Source: Siphonodentalium dalli
Taxonomy: Eukaryota; Mollusca; Scaphopoda; Gadilida; Siphonodentaliidae
DNA: 64,000 nucleotides
Assembly: GCA_032622095.1 (NCBI GenBank)
Contig: CP136062.1
Location: 160,080,875-160,144,874 of the forward strand
Direction of reading: 5' to 3'
Shown: in pieces, positions 20,146 to 32,200 of the stretch
Layout: each line of letters begins with the position of its first letter
Position numbering within the stretch: the first letter of the stretch is position 1
Translations under genes and position numbers: made by a program
The notes under the pieces: generated by a model
What the model was told of the DNA's origin: nothing
Seen by the model: the letters and a program-made list of their open reading frames with translations, nothing else
Databases searched by the model: none

Positions 20146-22967
20146 TTTATGTTTACCCATACCATAGTATGGTAAACATAGTGTCGTTGTCCGGATTGAC
20201 CACTCGTCGTTAGTTCGTCCGTCTGTCTGTCTGTAGACACTTTACGCATGGTGCGATAACTGAAATATTTTCTATCTGATCAGAACCAAATTTTGTATAT
20301 GAATTTCTCAGCACCAAATACAGATCGAGTTCGAATGGGTTTGATCCGAGTTTTGTTTACGGAGTTATGGCCCTTTTTCGACTTAGAATTCATGCATGCT
20401 GCCATAACTCAAAAAAGATTTATCTAACCGGCACCAAATCTGGTATGCGAGTTTCTGAGCCCAAAATACATATCGAGTTCGAATATGGGTTTGATCTGAT
20501 ATTTTTTAATGGAGTTATGGCCCTTTGACATAGAATTCATGCATGCTTCTATAAATAAACCATTTCTCAACTGATAGGAACCAAATTTTGTATGTGAGTT
20601 TCTCAACTCAAAATACAGATCGAGTTCGAATATGGGTTTGATCCGATATTTTTTAATGGAGTTATGGCTCTTTTTCGACTAAGAATTGAACAGACAACCC
20701 TAGCAGTCTACAATTAATTACCAGTGATATGAAGTTTAACTCCTTAGAGAAGGAGACAAGCAGTAATCTGTATTATGGGAAATAGAGTTATTTTTAGCCA
20801 TCAGTGTGAGGGTAACCAGAGATACTTTGTACCTGTAGAGAGATAAGAGCTCTATGTAATTAATTTGCACTGTTAGCCTGGGTTTCTGAGGAGGTCTCTA
20901 TGTCAGGAAAGATGGCTGGCAATAGAAAACTCATAGGGAATAAATTGTGTTTTATCACATAATCTGTCATGTTTGTCCAAAGTTTCACAAAAATCACATA
21001 CATGCCCATGCTAGTGGAGATGGGAAAATTTATACTTACCCACAAATGACTAATTTTTATGTTTACCCATACCATGTATGGTAAACATAGTGTCGTTGTC
21101 CGGATTGACCACTCGTCGTTTGTCCGTCCGTCTGTCCGTCCGTAGACACTTCACGTATAATGCAATAACTCAAACATTTTCTATCCAATGAGAACCAAAT
21201 TTTGTATATGGGTATATCAGCCCAAAATACCGATAGATTCGAATTTGGGTTTGATCCGAGTTTTTGTTACAGAGTTATGGCCCTTTTTCGACTTAGAATT
21301 CACACATTCTGCCATAACTCAAACATTTTTATCTAGTTCGAATATGGGTTTGATCAGATTTATTTTAAAGGAGTTATGACCCTTTTTCGAAAAATAAATT
21401 GATTTTAAAAAAAAATATTTTTAACTTTTATAATAATAATAAAAAAAATGTCATTGACATTGTCATTTGTTTTCATTTAGATATTGATGATTATGATACA
21501 AGTTGATAAAAAGATTTCCAATTTGTCCCTTTAATTTTTTTAAATAATTAAAAACAAATATTATTTTTTTTAAGTTAACAAAATTTGAAAAACTAACACC
21601 ATTATAACTCTGCCAAGGGTACCCCGAATCACCACACCAAATTTCATTAAATCGGTCCAAAATCTTGTGTTATGTACTGGTAAATCTGTTTGGAGCAACA
21701 TTAAATCCAATTCACCAATTGCATTTGGACTACTTAGCTATTGATAAAGCTATATTATTTTCTGATGTCTCTTATGCCAATGTGCAAATAATCTGATAAA
21801 GAAGGCTATGGTATCTAATTTAAAATAAAGAATCAACAATAAACATCACATGATATTAACAGTAGACTTGGACATCTGTGCTGCAGAGTTATGTCTTCAG
21901 ATGGTCTGATATCATTATAATTGTTATTGGTTTAATAGAGAGGTCAGTGTTCAACATAAACAATTCCTGTGATTTTTTGACAGCTCTGCTGTATAATTGA
22001 TATTAATGGGTCAGTGGTGAGGTTGCTTATCTGTATACTAGGACACATTATTATTGTAAACTTAAATTGGACTCTCTTAACCCAAGTATTCCATGTCCAG
22101 GTCACACCTACACATTTAACCCACGGGCTTGCTGACTGGCGGTTTAGCATTACAGATCCTGTACCAGTGCATTCTCTTATATAAATGCCTGTGACCCATA
22201 AATTCCAATAACTTGTGTTATGTATATTTGTCTATAATAGTACATAACAGTATACTCTATAATTCAACACCAAAACTCTCATTTATCCGATCATATTAAA
22301 TTTTTATCGCCAAGGGATGGGTTAACATCTGCCGATCGTGATCGGCCTCTCGTTATGTTTACTCATACCATAGTATGGTATTAAAACATAGTATCAATGT
22401 CCTGATTGACCACTCGTCATTAGTCCGTCTGTCTGTCTGCCTGTAGACACTTTACGCATGGTGCGATAACTCAATTTTTTTCAATCTGATCGGAACTAAA
22501 TTTTGTATATGAATTTTTCAGCACAAAAGACAGATCGAGTTCGAATATGGGTTGATCGGACTATTTTTAAGTGAGTTATGGCCCTTTTTCGAAAAAAATA
22601 TTCACTCTTTAAAAAAAAAATAAAAAAATTTAGTTTTAATTTCTTGCTCAATTTAACATAAAATAAATAAATGAATAAATAAATAACAACAAAAAATAAT
22701 AAAATAGTTTTTTTTATAACAATTAAGTTTTTTAAAGTTACTACTAACAAAATTTGAAAAACTAACACCATTATAACTCCGCCAAGTGTACCCTGTGTCA
22801 GCACACCAAATTTGGTTAAATATGGTTATATTATTTTCTGACGTATCTTATGCCAATTAGCAGATAAAGAAAGCTATGGTATCTAATTTTTATGTTTACC
22901 CATACCATAGTATGGTAAACATAGTGTCGTTGCCCGGATTGACCACTCGTCGTTAGTCCGTCCGTCC

Positions 22968-23013
<46 letters not shown>

Positions 23014-26000
23014 AGACACTTTACGCATGGTGCGATAACTGAAATATTATCTATCTGATCGGAACCAAATTTAGTATGTAAGTTTCTTGGCCCAAAATAC
23101 AGATCGAGTTCGAATATGGATTTGATCGGAATTTTATTTACGGAGTTATGGCCCTTTTTCGACTTAGAATTCACGAATTCTATGATGACTAAAAAAAAAT
23201 GATCTGATCAGAACTGATCAGAACCAAATTTGGTATGTCAGTTTCTCCACCTAACATACAGTTCGAGTTCGAATATGGGTTTGATCAGATTATTTTTAAT
23301 GGAGTTATGGCCCTTTGACATAGAATTAATGCATGCTTCAATAAATCTACTAGTTTTCATCTGATAGGAACCATATTTGGTATGTGAGTTTGTCAACTCA
23401 AAATACAGATCGAGTTTGAATATGGGTCAGATCCTGTTTTTTATACCAGAGTTATGGCCCCGTTTTAACTTAGAATTGAACAGATTTGATATTTGCTTGC
23501 AACATATAACCAGAAGCAGCTTATAATTAACTGTGGTATCTGTGAGAAAGAGACTAGAGTTAAACTCTATTATTGATAATGAAATCTGATACTCACTGCT
23601 GCTAGACATCTGTTTATTGCATTTCCATAGTGTGTGGACCCTGTTGGCTCAGGACTCCCAGGCAGCTCTTTGTCAGATTTAGGCTGCCTATCAATGCATT
23701 GTTCAAGTGACATACAGTCCCCTAATTTTATAGAGTTAAAATTGTTAACCCTAGTCATCAATTTTATGCTTTTGTATATTTTTCATGTAGTCATTCTCCT
23801 ATTATATCCCATTCGATTGTACAGTATGGACTTTTGTAGTTAAAATGAACCCTTCTCAACATTCCTGATACTTAATAGAATTGAGATGTATGTAAATTTG
23901 GTATGTGAGTACATAATGCGATAACTCAAACATTTTCTATCCGATCGGAACCAAATTTTGTATATGGGTTTCTCAGCCCAAAATACATATCGAGTTTGAA
24001 TTTGGATTTGATCCGAGATTTTGTTACAGAGTTATGGCCCTTTTTCCACTCAGAATTAACACATTGCCATAACTCAAACATTTTTTATCTGATTGGAACC
24101 AAATTTGGTATGTGAGTTTCACACCCCAAAATACTGAGTGAGTTGAATATGGGTTTGATCCGATTTATTTTAAAGGAGTTATGACCCTTTTTTGAAAGAA
24201 TTATTATTTTTTTTTACTTTTATAATAATAATAAAAAAAATGTCATTGACTCTTTCATTTGTTTTCATTTAGATATTGATGATTATGATACAAGTTGATA
24301 AAATGGTTCCCAATGTGTCCAAAAAAATTTGAAAAACTAACATCATTATAACTCTGCCAATGGTACCCCGAATCACCACACCAAATTTGTTTAAATCGGT
24401 TCAAAATCATCGCCAAGGGATGGGTTAACATCTGCCGATCGTGATCGGCCTCTCGTTAAAAAAGGGTTTCAACAATACACATCACATGCTGTTAACAGTA
24501 GACTAGAACATCACTCTACAGAAGGTCTGAGGTCATATAAATGTTATTGGTTTCATAGAGATACCAGCCTTTAACATAATCAATGCCTGTGATTTGTTGA
24601 CAGCTCTGCTGTATAATTGATACTGATGGGTCAGTAGTGAGGTATTTATCTTGATGGATGTTGTGGGTAGAATTTGATACATTATCATTGTAAACTTAAA
24701 TTGGAATCTCTTGACCAAGTATTGCATATCTAGGTCACCTTTTCACATTTAACCCAAGGCTGTTGTGCAGCATATCAGATCCTGTTCCAGTGCATTCTCT
24801 TATATAAATGTGAGTGACCCATAAATTCCAATAATTTGTGTTAGGTACATTGTCTATAATAGTACATAACAGTATACTCTATAATTCAACATCAAAACTC
24901 TCGTTTATGATTCCGATCAGAGTAACTTACTATTGCCAAGGGATGGGTTAACATCTGCCGATCATGATCGGCCTCTCGTTTGTGTACCCATACCATGTAT
25001 GGTACACATAATGCCGACATCCGGATCAACCATCCGTCATTCGTCCGTCTGTCGTGCCGTCCGTCCGTCTGTAGACACTTGCTATCCGATTCGATTACTC
25101 GAATATTTTTTATCGGATCTTGTTCAAATTTTATGTGCATGTTTATGATGACACACCCCTCACCTGTATAGTTTTTGGTATCAATCGGTTGATCAGTTAA
25201 GAAATTATTAACACTTTCCATCCATACATGTTCTATCCGATGCTGTAACCAAAGTATTTTTTGTCCGATTGTGTTCATATTTGATATGTAGGTTTATAAT
25301 GACACACCCCTCACCTGTATAGTTTTTAGTATCAATTGGTTGATCGGTTTAGAAAATAATTAACCCTGTACACAAATGCTATCTGATGCATCGAAGTCAA
25401 ACAATTTTGTTCTGATATGCCTCATATTTCTTACCTAAGTTTTTCTTAGCACGTTCTTTGTCTGTATGGTTTTTGGTATCGTTTAGTTAACCCTTTCTGC
25501 TCTTGTTTTTAAATAGAATTCATCCAAGCTGTGTTGACTTAAATATTTTTCATCTGATCACCACCAAATTTGGTCCATATGGTCCTCACCCCGAAATACA
25601 GATCAGGTTCGAATTTGAGTTTGATCGGGTATATTTTAACAGAGTTATGGCCATTTAAAATTAAAGTTACTGATAAAGTAATTTAATTATGCCTGCACTG
25701 TGAGAAGAGAAGATCTCACATAACACAGAGTGTATTATTGGCAATGTTTAACTGGACACTACATACCATAGAGATAAATAACATTGCTCTGGCAGAGTCT
25801 GTTGATAAAACCTGTCAAAACTAATTGATTACACTCTGGCTAGTTCTGCTTTTCTGTGCAATATTGAGTTAACCCCTTTGTTGTAATAGATAGGTTCATG
25901 ACATTAGGGACTGGCTTATTGTATGGGTTTTGCTAAATCCAATGACATGCTTTTTATAGACATTTTTTGTGTTTATCAGTTCATTAGTTTGGGTAAGATT

Positions 26001-27015
26001 AACCCCATTCTATCCAATTTCATAACTCAAATATTTCCATTGATTATGTTTATAGTTCTTGGCATAGTTTATGATAACACACCCATAACCTGCATAGTGA
26101 GGGTCATTTGATTTATTTGCTTAAAAATATTAACATCCTCCACCAATCCTGTTGACACAATGTGATAACTAAATATTTTTCACATGATCACTATATATAT
26201 AATTGCATCCATGTTAATGATGATACATTCTTCACCTGTATAGATTTTGGTATCGATTGGTTTGAAGATATTAACCATAACTTTAATTATATTTCCGCTG
26301 TTTACATACATTATATCTTTCCAATGTTTAGCTTAGAAGAAAATTAACCCTACCCATCCCATGGTCATACAGTATGCTATCCAATGTAATGAATCTATTT
26401 TCAATCTGACCAATCTCATACTAGTACCTCTAGCTATCTAAAAATTCAGCATTAAAATATTTTATATCCATTCATTATCAATCATTTTATATCCAGGTCT
26501 ATACATCCCTCACTTGGTTAGTTGTTCTTGTATTGATTGTTTTTTTAATGGGAAATATTAACCTTTTCTCCCATCTAAATGATCTCATGAATTTTTAATA
26601 TGTAGCTAACACAAAAAATAACAATAATAAACAAACATAATATGTTATATGTCTCACATTCCAATGTGATAAGCAAATAAATGGAATTGCTATGATGTTT
26701 ATCTACTTAATATCTTAACTATTTTGTCTTTAACTGCTATGGTGCATCTTTCTGACTATGGATTTAGCTTAATTAGCTTTATCACTCTATAAGACATATC
26801 TGGTTGAAATCGAATGCCACATCCATGTTCCTATTGTGCTTATGTGAGCAAGGTGCCCAATAAGTCTGATTCCACTTGTGACCTCAATAGTAAGGTGTGA
26901 ATTGTTGAAACTTTTGCACTCATGAAAATGTTGGTGTAAGGATTTATTAAAATAGCTAATCGGTATCGCCAAGGTATGGGTTAAACATCTGCCGATCGTG
27001 ATCGGCCTCTCGTTA
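20146..27015. mobile_element. Cluster of tail-to-head Helitron-like non-autonomous elements
   Basis: Repeated head: TTTATGTTTACCCATACC plus a hairpin (ATACCATAGTATGGTA), then GTCCGTCCGTCTGTCTG microsatellite and GTAGACACTTTACGC. The body is 130-150 bp tandem units containing CGGAACCAAATTTTGTATAT, CAGATCGAGTTCGAATATGG and GAGTTATGGCCCTTTTTCGA. Repeated tail: GCCAAGGGATGGGTTAACAT then hairpin GCCGATCGTGATCGGC and CTCTCGTT. Heads are at about 20146, 21054, 22344, 22887 and 24980. Tails end at 22343, 24457, 24979 and 27015. At 22343/22344 and 24979/24980 a tail abuts a head. No Rep/helicase ORF is present. Confidence 0.75.
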
Positions 27016-27104
27016 CTTTTTGTTTTGGCAATTGTTTTGTAATAATTGTTGCATATACTTAACTTGAGGATCGAAAGATCCCCTTTTAATATGGATAGCT
27101 TTTT

Positions 27105-27475
27105 AGCTCAACTTACTTTGTAAGTTTGAGCTATTGCCATAGGTTGGCGTCTGTCATCTGTGTGTGTGTGTGTTCGTGTGTCCATCAACAATTTCCTTTG
27201 GCGTGGGCTACAGGTCGTACCTTTGGTTTGATCTTTATGAAATTTGTCATGAATGTTGACATTGACATTTATATGGGAACGACTCATTTTGGGGTCATTT
27301 GGCAAAAAAACATGGCCACCAGTGGCCATCTTGGATTTCAAAATTCAATCCATTGGCGCGGTCTACAGGTCATACTGCTTGTCTGACCATCATGAAATTT
27401 GTCATGGATGTTAATATTTTCATGTAGATGGGAACGAGTCATCTTGGGGTCGTTCGTCCAAAAAACATGGGACAG
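27105..27475 (+). mobile_element. Helitron-like fragment, AGCTCAACTTACTTTG family
   Basis: Hairpin head (TAGCTCAACTTACTTTGTAA ... GTTTGAGC), GTGTGTGT microsatellite, then tandem body units with GCGTGGGCTACAGGTCGTAC, GTCATGAATGTTGACATTG and AACATGGCCACCAGTGGCC. The same body is at 32201-33515 and, inverted, around 38200-39780. Confidence 0.65.
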
Positions 27476-27504
27476 TTCCACCTAGTTTATATCATGTGCA
27501 CTGT

Positions 27505-27536
<32 letters not shown>

Positions 27537-27850
27537 AGTTCCACCTAGTTTATATCCTGTGCACAGTGGGGGGGGGGGCAGTCCCACCTAGTTTATATCA
27601 TGTGCACTGGGGGTATACTCATTGGGGACAGTCACACCTCTAGTTGATATCATGTGCACAGTGGGGGGGGGGACAGTCGCACCACTAGTTTATATCATGT
27701 GCACAGTGGGGGGGGGGGGGGGTGGTGGTTACAGTCCTACCTAGTTTATATCATGTGCACTGTGAGGGGTACAATTAGTCCCTTTGGACAGTCCCACCTA
27801 TAGTTTATATCATGTACACTGCTGGGGGGGGGGGGGGTATACAATCCCAC
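27473..27850. repeat. G-run minisatellite
   Basis: About six units of 45-70 bp, each CAGT(T/C)CCACCTAGTTTATA then CATGTGCACTGTG and a run of 8-30 G. The largest G run is near 27505-27535. On this strand the runs have strong G-quadruplex potential. The array ends about 50 bases before exon G. Confidence 0.85.
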
Positions 27851-27898
27851 CTCTAGTTTTTGAAAGAAATAAAAAATCTGACATTTGTTTAGTTTCAG

Positions 27899-28173
27899 GT
27901 TCGCAGACGTTGCTGTCTCCACATTTTGTCATTGATCAGGCTTCGGGTTTTATTCGCACGAGGGAACTTCTGCCTAATGACCTAGTCAGTGAAGATGTAA
28001 CGATTCTGGCGATTGATGACGGGAACTGCTGTGCTGGAAATACCATCAACACCGGCTCTGCCCAGATCACCATTCTCATCGAAGACATCAACAATAACAT
28101 TCCGCGATTCGAGAGCTGTACTTATCTTCCTGCTATAGAAGAAGGGCTACCTGTAGGATCTCCCGTCGTCACA
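27899..28173 (+). CDS. CadN: CadN-like exon G (repeat 4 end, repeat 5 start)
   Basis: Acceptor TAGTTTCAG at 27898, donor GTGAGT at 28174. The peptide SQTLLSPHFVIDQASGFIRT and VTILAIDDGNCCAGN completes repeat 4; the Cys pair in the DxGN loop is unusual for a cadherin repeat. The linker is ILIEDINNNIPRF (DINNN in place of DxNDN). Repeat 5 begins YLPAIEEGLPVGSPVVT. It ends in phase 0. Confidence 0.88.
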
Positions 28174-28191
28174 GTGAGTTTAATTTAATTT

Positions 28192-28268
28192 TTAGTAAAA
28201 TTTAGTGACGCTATCCTGTATGGAGGTGGGAGGGCTAGCATCCCCAAATTCTCTCTCTGGGAACCTCA
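28192..28268. mobile_element. Degenerate foldback MITE hairpin
   Basis: AAATTTAGTGACGCTATCC ... GGCTAGCATCCCCAAATTCT then GGGAACCTCATG is one decayed hairpin of the GAGGTCCCCAGAGG family, 18 bases after the exon G donor. Confidence 0.55.
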
Positions 28269-28538
28269 TGTATTTGTATATTATTATTATTCACAAATCA
28301 TAAAATTAAGTTGAGGTATTTTTTCCCATAAAACTGTATAAATAATGGAACAGAAAATGAAAGCAAAAAAGAGGCTGCCATCAGACATTTTCTTTACCAC
28401 TGTCACCACATGCTTCACATTTTAATCATAAACCATGTATATATATCTTCTTTTTTTGTTTTTTTTTTCAAAATATTGAGGAAAAGTCTGTAGGAATGTC
28501 TCGAAACCAGGTTATTAAATTGCCTTACCTTCTTACAG

Positions 28539-28991
28539 GTTTCGGCAGTTGACGATGATAGAGGTCTTAATGGTGAGATTGAGTATTCAATATTCAGTGC
28601 ATCGTCTTCCCCTTTCCGTATCGATCCGACATCTGGCGCTATCACGACGGACCGAGTGTTCAACAGAGATCCGCCTGATAATGATCGAGATTACGACATC
28701 GCTGTACAAGCTCGAGATAAAGGCCAGACACCTCTCGTCGGAACATGCACCTTTTCTGTTCGTATCGAAGATATAAACGACAACCGGCCAGTATTTGCTG
28801 GTCAAACGTATGATGTCAGAATACCTCAGGCCACTGAACTTAATTATCGTATTACGAGGGTGTTTGCGACTGATGATGATATTGGGTTGAACTCTGAGTT
28901 GACATATGATCTTCAGGACCAGGCTGGCATAAAATATCTGAGCATGGCGTCTCTCTCTGGAATTATCACTCTCATTAACATATTTCCTAGG
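28539..28991 (+). CDS. CadN: CadN-like exon H (repeat 5, repeat 6 start)
   Basis: Acceptor TTCTTACAG at 28538, donor GTAAGT at 28992, 151 codons in phase 0. VSAVDDDRGLNGEIEYSI, FRIDPTSGAITTDRVFNRD and DIAVQARDKGQTPLVG form an almost complete repeat 5 ending VRIEDINDNRPVF (canonical linker). Repeat 6 follows with RVFATDDDIGLNSELTYDL and SLSGIITL. Three degenerate copies of its last 45 bases follow the donor. Confidence 0.92.
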
Positions 28992-29225
28992 GTAAGTGTT
29001 TATGGGTAACAAGACCTGCACAGCATAACTTAGCATTGAACCTCTCTCAGGAATTGTTACTCTCGATTTCGCCAGGTAAGCATTTATAGGTGACGATACC
29101 TGAGCCTTGAATCTCTCTCCGGAATTGTCACTCTCGATTTCACCAGGTAAGTTTTTATAGGTAACGAGATCAGTACAGGATACCTGAGCATCGTACCTCT
29201 CTCAGGAATTGTTACTGTCAATGAA
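28992..29225. repeat. Tandem copies of exon H donor junction
   Basis: Three units of about 70 bp repeat CCTCTCTCAGGAATTGTTAC then TCTCGATTTCGCCAGGTAAG. The true junction reads TCTCTCTGGAATTATCACTC ... TTTCCTAGGGTAAG. Two copies keep a consensus donor (GT at 29076 and 29147); the third ends ACTGTCAATG and has lost it. Copies read LSGIVTLDF in the exon frame. Confidence 0.88.
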
Positions 29226-29361
29226 TCGATGCGACCATTCTCTTTTGTTGCTAACTATCGACTGCCAACATCGTATTCTTCACCTGGAATCGATGAAATC
29301 GTGGGATCAGTAACCATCTCAAATCTGCGCTCGGCAAGGGTGACTGATAATTCCCCGTTGA

Positions 29362-29817
29362 CCCTTTACCCAACAGAACGGCCCTGTGCCAATGCATTCT
29401 CTTATATATGCGAGTCGACCATAGGTCGCCTCGCATATATAAGAGAATGCATTGGCTTAACACATTAAAAATGATAAAATTGTCAAAGAATGTAGAAAAA
29501 TATGATAATTTTTTTTCTAAAATGTAAGAACAAATTATAAAATTGTTAAAGAATGTAAGAAAAAATGGTAAAAAGTGTTAAAAAAAGATTTTTTTTTAGG
29601 CCAATGCATTCTCTTATATATGCGAGGCGACCTATGGTCGACTCGCAAATATAAGAGAATGCATTGGCACAGGGCATAACTGTAACCATCACAATGTGGT
29701 CAATGAACCGGTTCCAATGATATCCATATTTGTATGGTGTTATTGAGACAGACCGAAGATATTTTAGGCTGTTGAAGCTTTATTTGGGCGCTTTTGGTCG
29801 TTTTGTTGGGTAAAGGG
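29362..29817. mobile_element. piggyBac-like palindromic MITE, full copy
   Basis: Ends CCCTTTACCCAACAGAACGG and TTTTGTTGGGTAAAGGG, with TTGA on the left (mutated TTAA) and TTAA at 29818-29821. Two hairpins with CTCTTATATATGCGAGTCGA and complement are separated by an AAAATGATAAAATTG spacer. Same family as 2094-2484 and 44748-45129. Confidence 0.8.
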
Positions 29818-29959
29818 TTAATGATTCAAGGCTGGACACATATTTAACCTATTTCTACAACAACTGAAACTGACACTGAATGTTTATACATGTACCAAAA
29901 TAATCTAAAATTTTAAATTGTCTATCTCTTTGGTAAACATGTGCTCAGTTTGAATCTTT

Positions 29960-30525
29960 TATTCGCTCAACTGAGACGAAGTCTCCGGTGGAGCTATAGT
30001 CATCACTCCTCGTCCGTCGTCCGTCCGTCTGTCCGTCCGTCAAGAATCATCTTCTCGTCCCGAACCGTGTTCATATTTGGTGTGGATGTTCCCTAGGTGA
30101 ATCACATTCAGATTTGTTCAAATGAGGTCACTGGGTGAAATAGTTGTGAAAGCAGGCCATAACTCTATTCCTCCATAGTAATTCTTAGAACGACTTCTTT
30201 TACTGAACTATATGGCTGTATGGATTCATATTTGGTGTGGATGTTCCCTAGTTGACTCACATTCAGATTTGTTAAAATGAGGTCACCAGGTTGATTAGTT
30301 GAGAAACCAGGGCCATAAGTGTATTCCTCCATAGTAATTCTTAGAATGACTTCTTCTTTTGAACCATTTGACCGATTTAGCTTACATTTGGTATGGAGAG
30401 TCCTTGTGTGACTGGGGTTCAGATTTGTTCAAATGGGGTCACTGGGTCAAATAGGGGCAGAGCCAGGGCCCAGGGACATAACTCTTAAATTTTTTTTAAT
30501 TTAAATCCTTGTTTTAAATCCTTGT
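29960..30525. mobile_element. Helitron-like element, GCTCAACTGAGACG family
   Basis: Head TATTCGCTCAACTGAGACGA then GTCTCCGGTGGAGC (imperfect hairpin), CGTCCGTCCGTCTGTCC microsatellite, and about three units of 120-160 bp (TTCATATTTGGTGTGGATGT, AATGAGGTCACTGGGTGAA, CCATAGTAATTCTTAGAA). It ends near ...AAATCCTTGT, directly against the inverted-repeat arm at 30522. Confidence 0.6.
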
Positions 30526-30606
30526 CGACTCGCATATATAAGAGAATGCATTGGCACAGGGTAAAACAATCCCGACTTACGACTGGATTTGATATGGCGG
30601 GTCACA
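30522..30606 (-). repeat. Right arm of the 85-bp inverted repeat (partner at 19976-20062)
   Basis: GTCGACTCGCATATATAAGA, GAATGCATTGGCACAGGGTA then TCCCGACTTACGACTGGATT is the inverse of the arm at 19976, differing mainly in the T/A run. The pair brackets 10.5 kb holding exons G and H. Confidence 0.8.
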
Positions 30607-30806
30607 TATTTACAATCAATTTTGGGACATTTTACTGCTCGCGTTCTTGTTCGAAGTGCAGCATGCACGATATCTCTGTCTAAAAATAGCCCACTTGATC
30701 ATCGCATTATATAAGGAAATATTGATATAAAATCAACATAAATTGATAGAGGCTTTCCAGACGGGTCTTCGATTCACAATTTTTAAATGTGTTGTTGTGA
30801 TTTCAG

Positions 30807-31181
30807 CCAATGATCTATGTTACGACAGTAGTGGCTACCGACAAAGGAACCCCCGCTCTGAATGGAACAGCAACGCTTCGTGTCGAAGTCACTGACTCAG
30901 ATACACGACCGCCAGCATGGAATGGAATAACTAATAACGAATTTTCAACCTCAATCAGTGAAATGGCAGCGACTTACAGCGAGGTGGCGACGTTATCAGC
31001 CATTTCAAATGTGAATGGAAGCAGCTATGTTAATTATGGATTCGTCAAATCTGATGGTAATATTTCAGCCACAGACAAAGATTTTCAATTGACGAAGTTT
31101 AATAATACAGTTACGATCAGAGTAGGAGGACCATTAGACTTTAACAGAGTTTCTAGTTATACACTTCGACTCAGAGCAGTA
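30807..31181 (+). CDS. CadN: CadN-like exon I (repeat 6 end, repeat 7)
   Basis: Acceptor TGATTTCAG at 30806, donor GTAAGT at 31182, 125 codons in phase 0. PMIYVTTVVATDKGTPALNG and TATLRVEVTDSDTRPPAW end repeat 6 with a linker that keeps only part of the calcium motif (DSDTRPP). Repeat 7 is atypical: ISEMAATYSEVATLSAISN, VNYGFVKSDGN, TVTIRVGGPLDFNRVSSYTL. It lacks the usual AxDxD segment. Confidence 0.88.
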
Positions 31182-31599
31182 GTAAGTATATTCTCAATCT
31201 TAGGCCGATATAAATAAATTGCTATATTTACATTCAACTTTTTCAGAAAAATGGGGCGGGAGGGCGAATTTTATTTTTTTATATTTTATTCTTCCTAATA
31301 TAAATGATTATGGACAGTTCTAGATATTGAAGCAATATCCAATCTTATATAATTGAAGGTGAATTAGGTTGTCCAAATTGATCAAAATAGACTAACTAAT
31401 GGGTCATTGAAATATAATGTTATGGTTAAGGCATGAGAAATATAAGTTTATCCAAATAAAAACAAAACTGAGAAGGAGAATATAAATAGAGTCAGAATGG
31501 GATGTAAATAGGGTCGGGAGATGATGTAAATAGGGTCGGGAGATGATATAAATAGAGTTGGGAGGTGATATAAATCTGGCATTTTTTTTATATTCGCCT

Positions 31600-31637
31600 T
31601 TAATAGGTCAAATAAATAAAAATACTGTGTTTTCATG
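31600..31637 (+). repeat. Detached left end of the CAAATAAATA minisatellite
   Basis: GTCAAATAAATAAAAATACT then GTGTTTTCATG is the first part of a unit of the array that resumes at 33932. The two pieces are separated by the TA-flanked element at 31640-33929. Confidence 0.75.
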
Positions 31638-32006
31638 TACAGTTAAACTTCGTTAAGTCGAATCGCAAGGGAGACTACTGGATTACTTCGAGTTATCCAT
31701 GTGTTCGACTTAACCATTTCGACTATTTGTTGACCCCAAATTCCAACTAGTCGAATTATTTTCGACCCGAAAATAATTGTTTTCAACCTTGTGCACGCTA
31801 TATACTCTCGCTATATCAATAGTCAGCGACTATGCTGATCACATAAAACAGACGGGATGATATTTGTTCTGATTATTTATTGAATAATGTAATAAAAAAC
31901 AGAATATGACAGCAACACAATCAACAAATTCGCGGTAGAGATAACAAAAGTACATTTCATTTGACCCGGAAGTGGTTACAATGAATAGATTAAAAATAAT
32001 TAAGAT

Positions 32007-32200
32007 TCAGGACTGGAAATGACTGGTGATCAAGGACTGGTTTCTGCATATATTTAGCATTTTCATTAGGTCGTCGGCCGTGTTTGCTTGCATCATCATA
32101 TATCGCATTACAAGGTCACAGCCATGCATTGCATCATCTTGCGTTCCTTTGCCACCAATTGCTGCAAAAAGCCGTTCTTCGATGTTTTTAACATCCATTT
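32007..32200 (-). pseudogene. Possible C-terminal remnant of pogo-like transposase
   Basis: Minus strand reads DVKNIEERLFAAIGGKGTQ, CDLVMRYMMMQANTADDLMK and ICRNQSLITSHFQS. Transposases of the pogo/Tigger group often end with a helical segment and a QxxIxxFF-like tail, which this resembles. The rest of the gene is gone, replaced downstream by the nested element. The call rests on position and weak similarity only. Confidence 0.35.

Noticed and set aside
22831-23028. DRQTDRQTDRQTD and TDGRTD ORFs
   Set aside because: Translation of the GTCTG/GTCCG microsatellite within Helitron-like elements.
27481-27850. CRISPR-like regular spacing in the G-run array, and in the 26-bp array
   Set aside because: The genome is eukaryotic and units are contiguous minisatellites without unique spacers.
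29251-29463. MLSQCILLYMRGDLWSTRIY-type ORFs (also at 18244 and 44634)
   Set aside because: Hairpin arms of the CCCTTTACCC MITE family read as protein; repeated at each copy.
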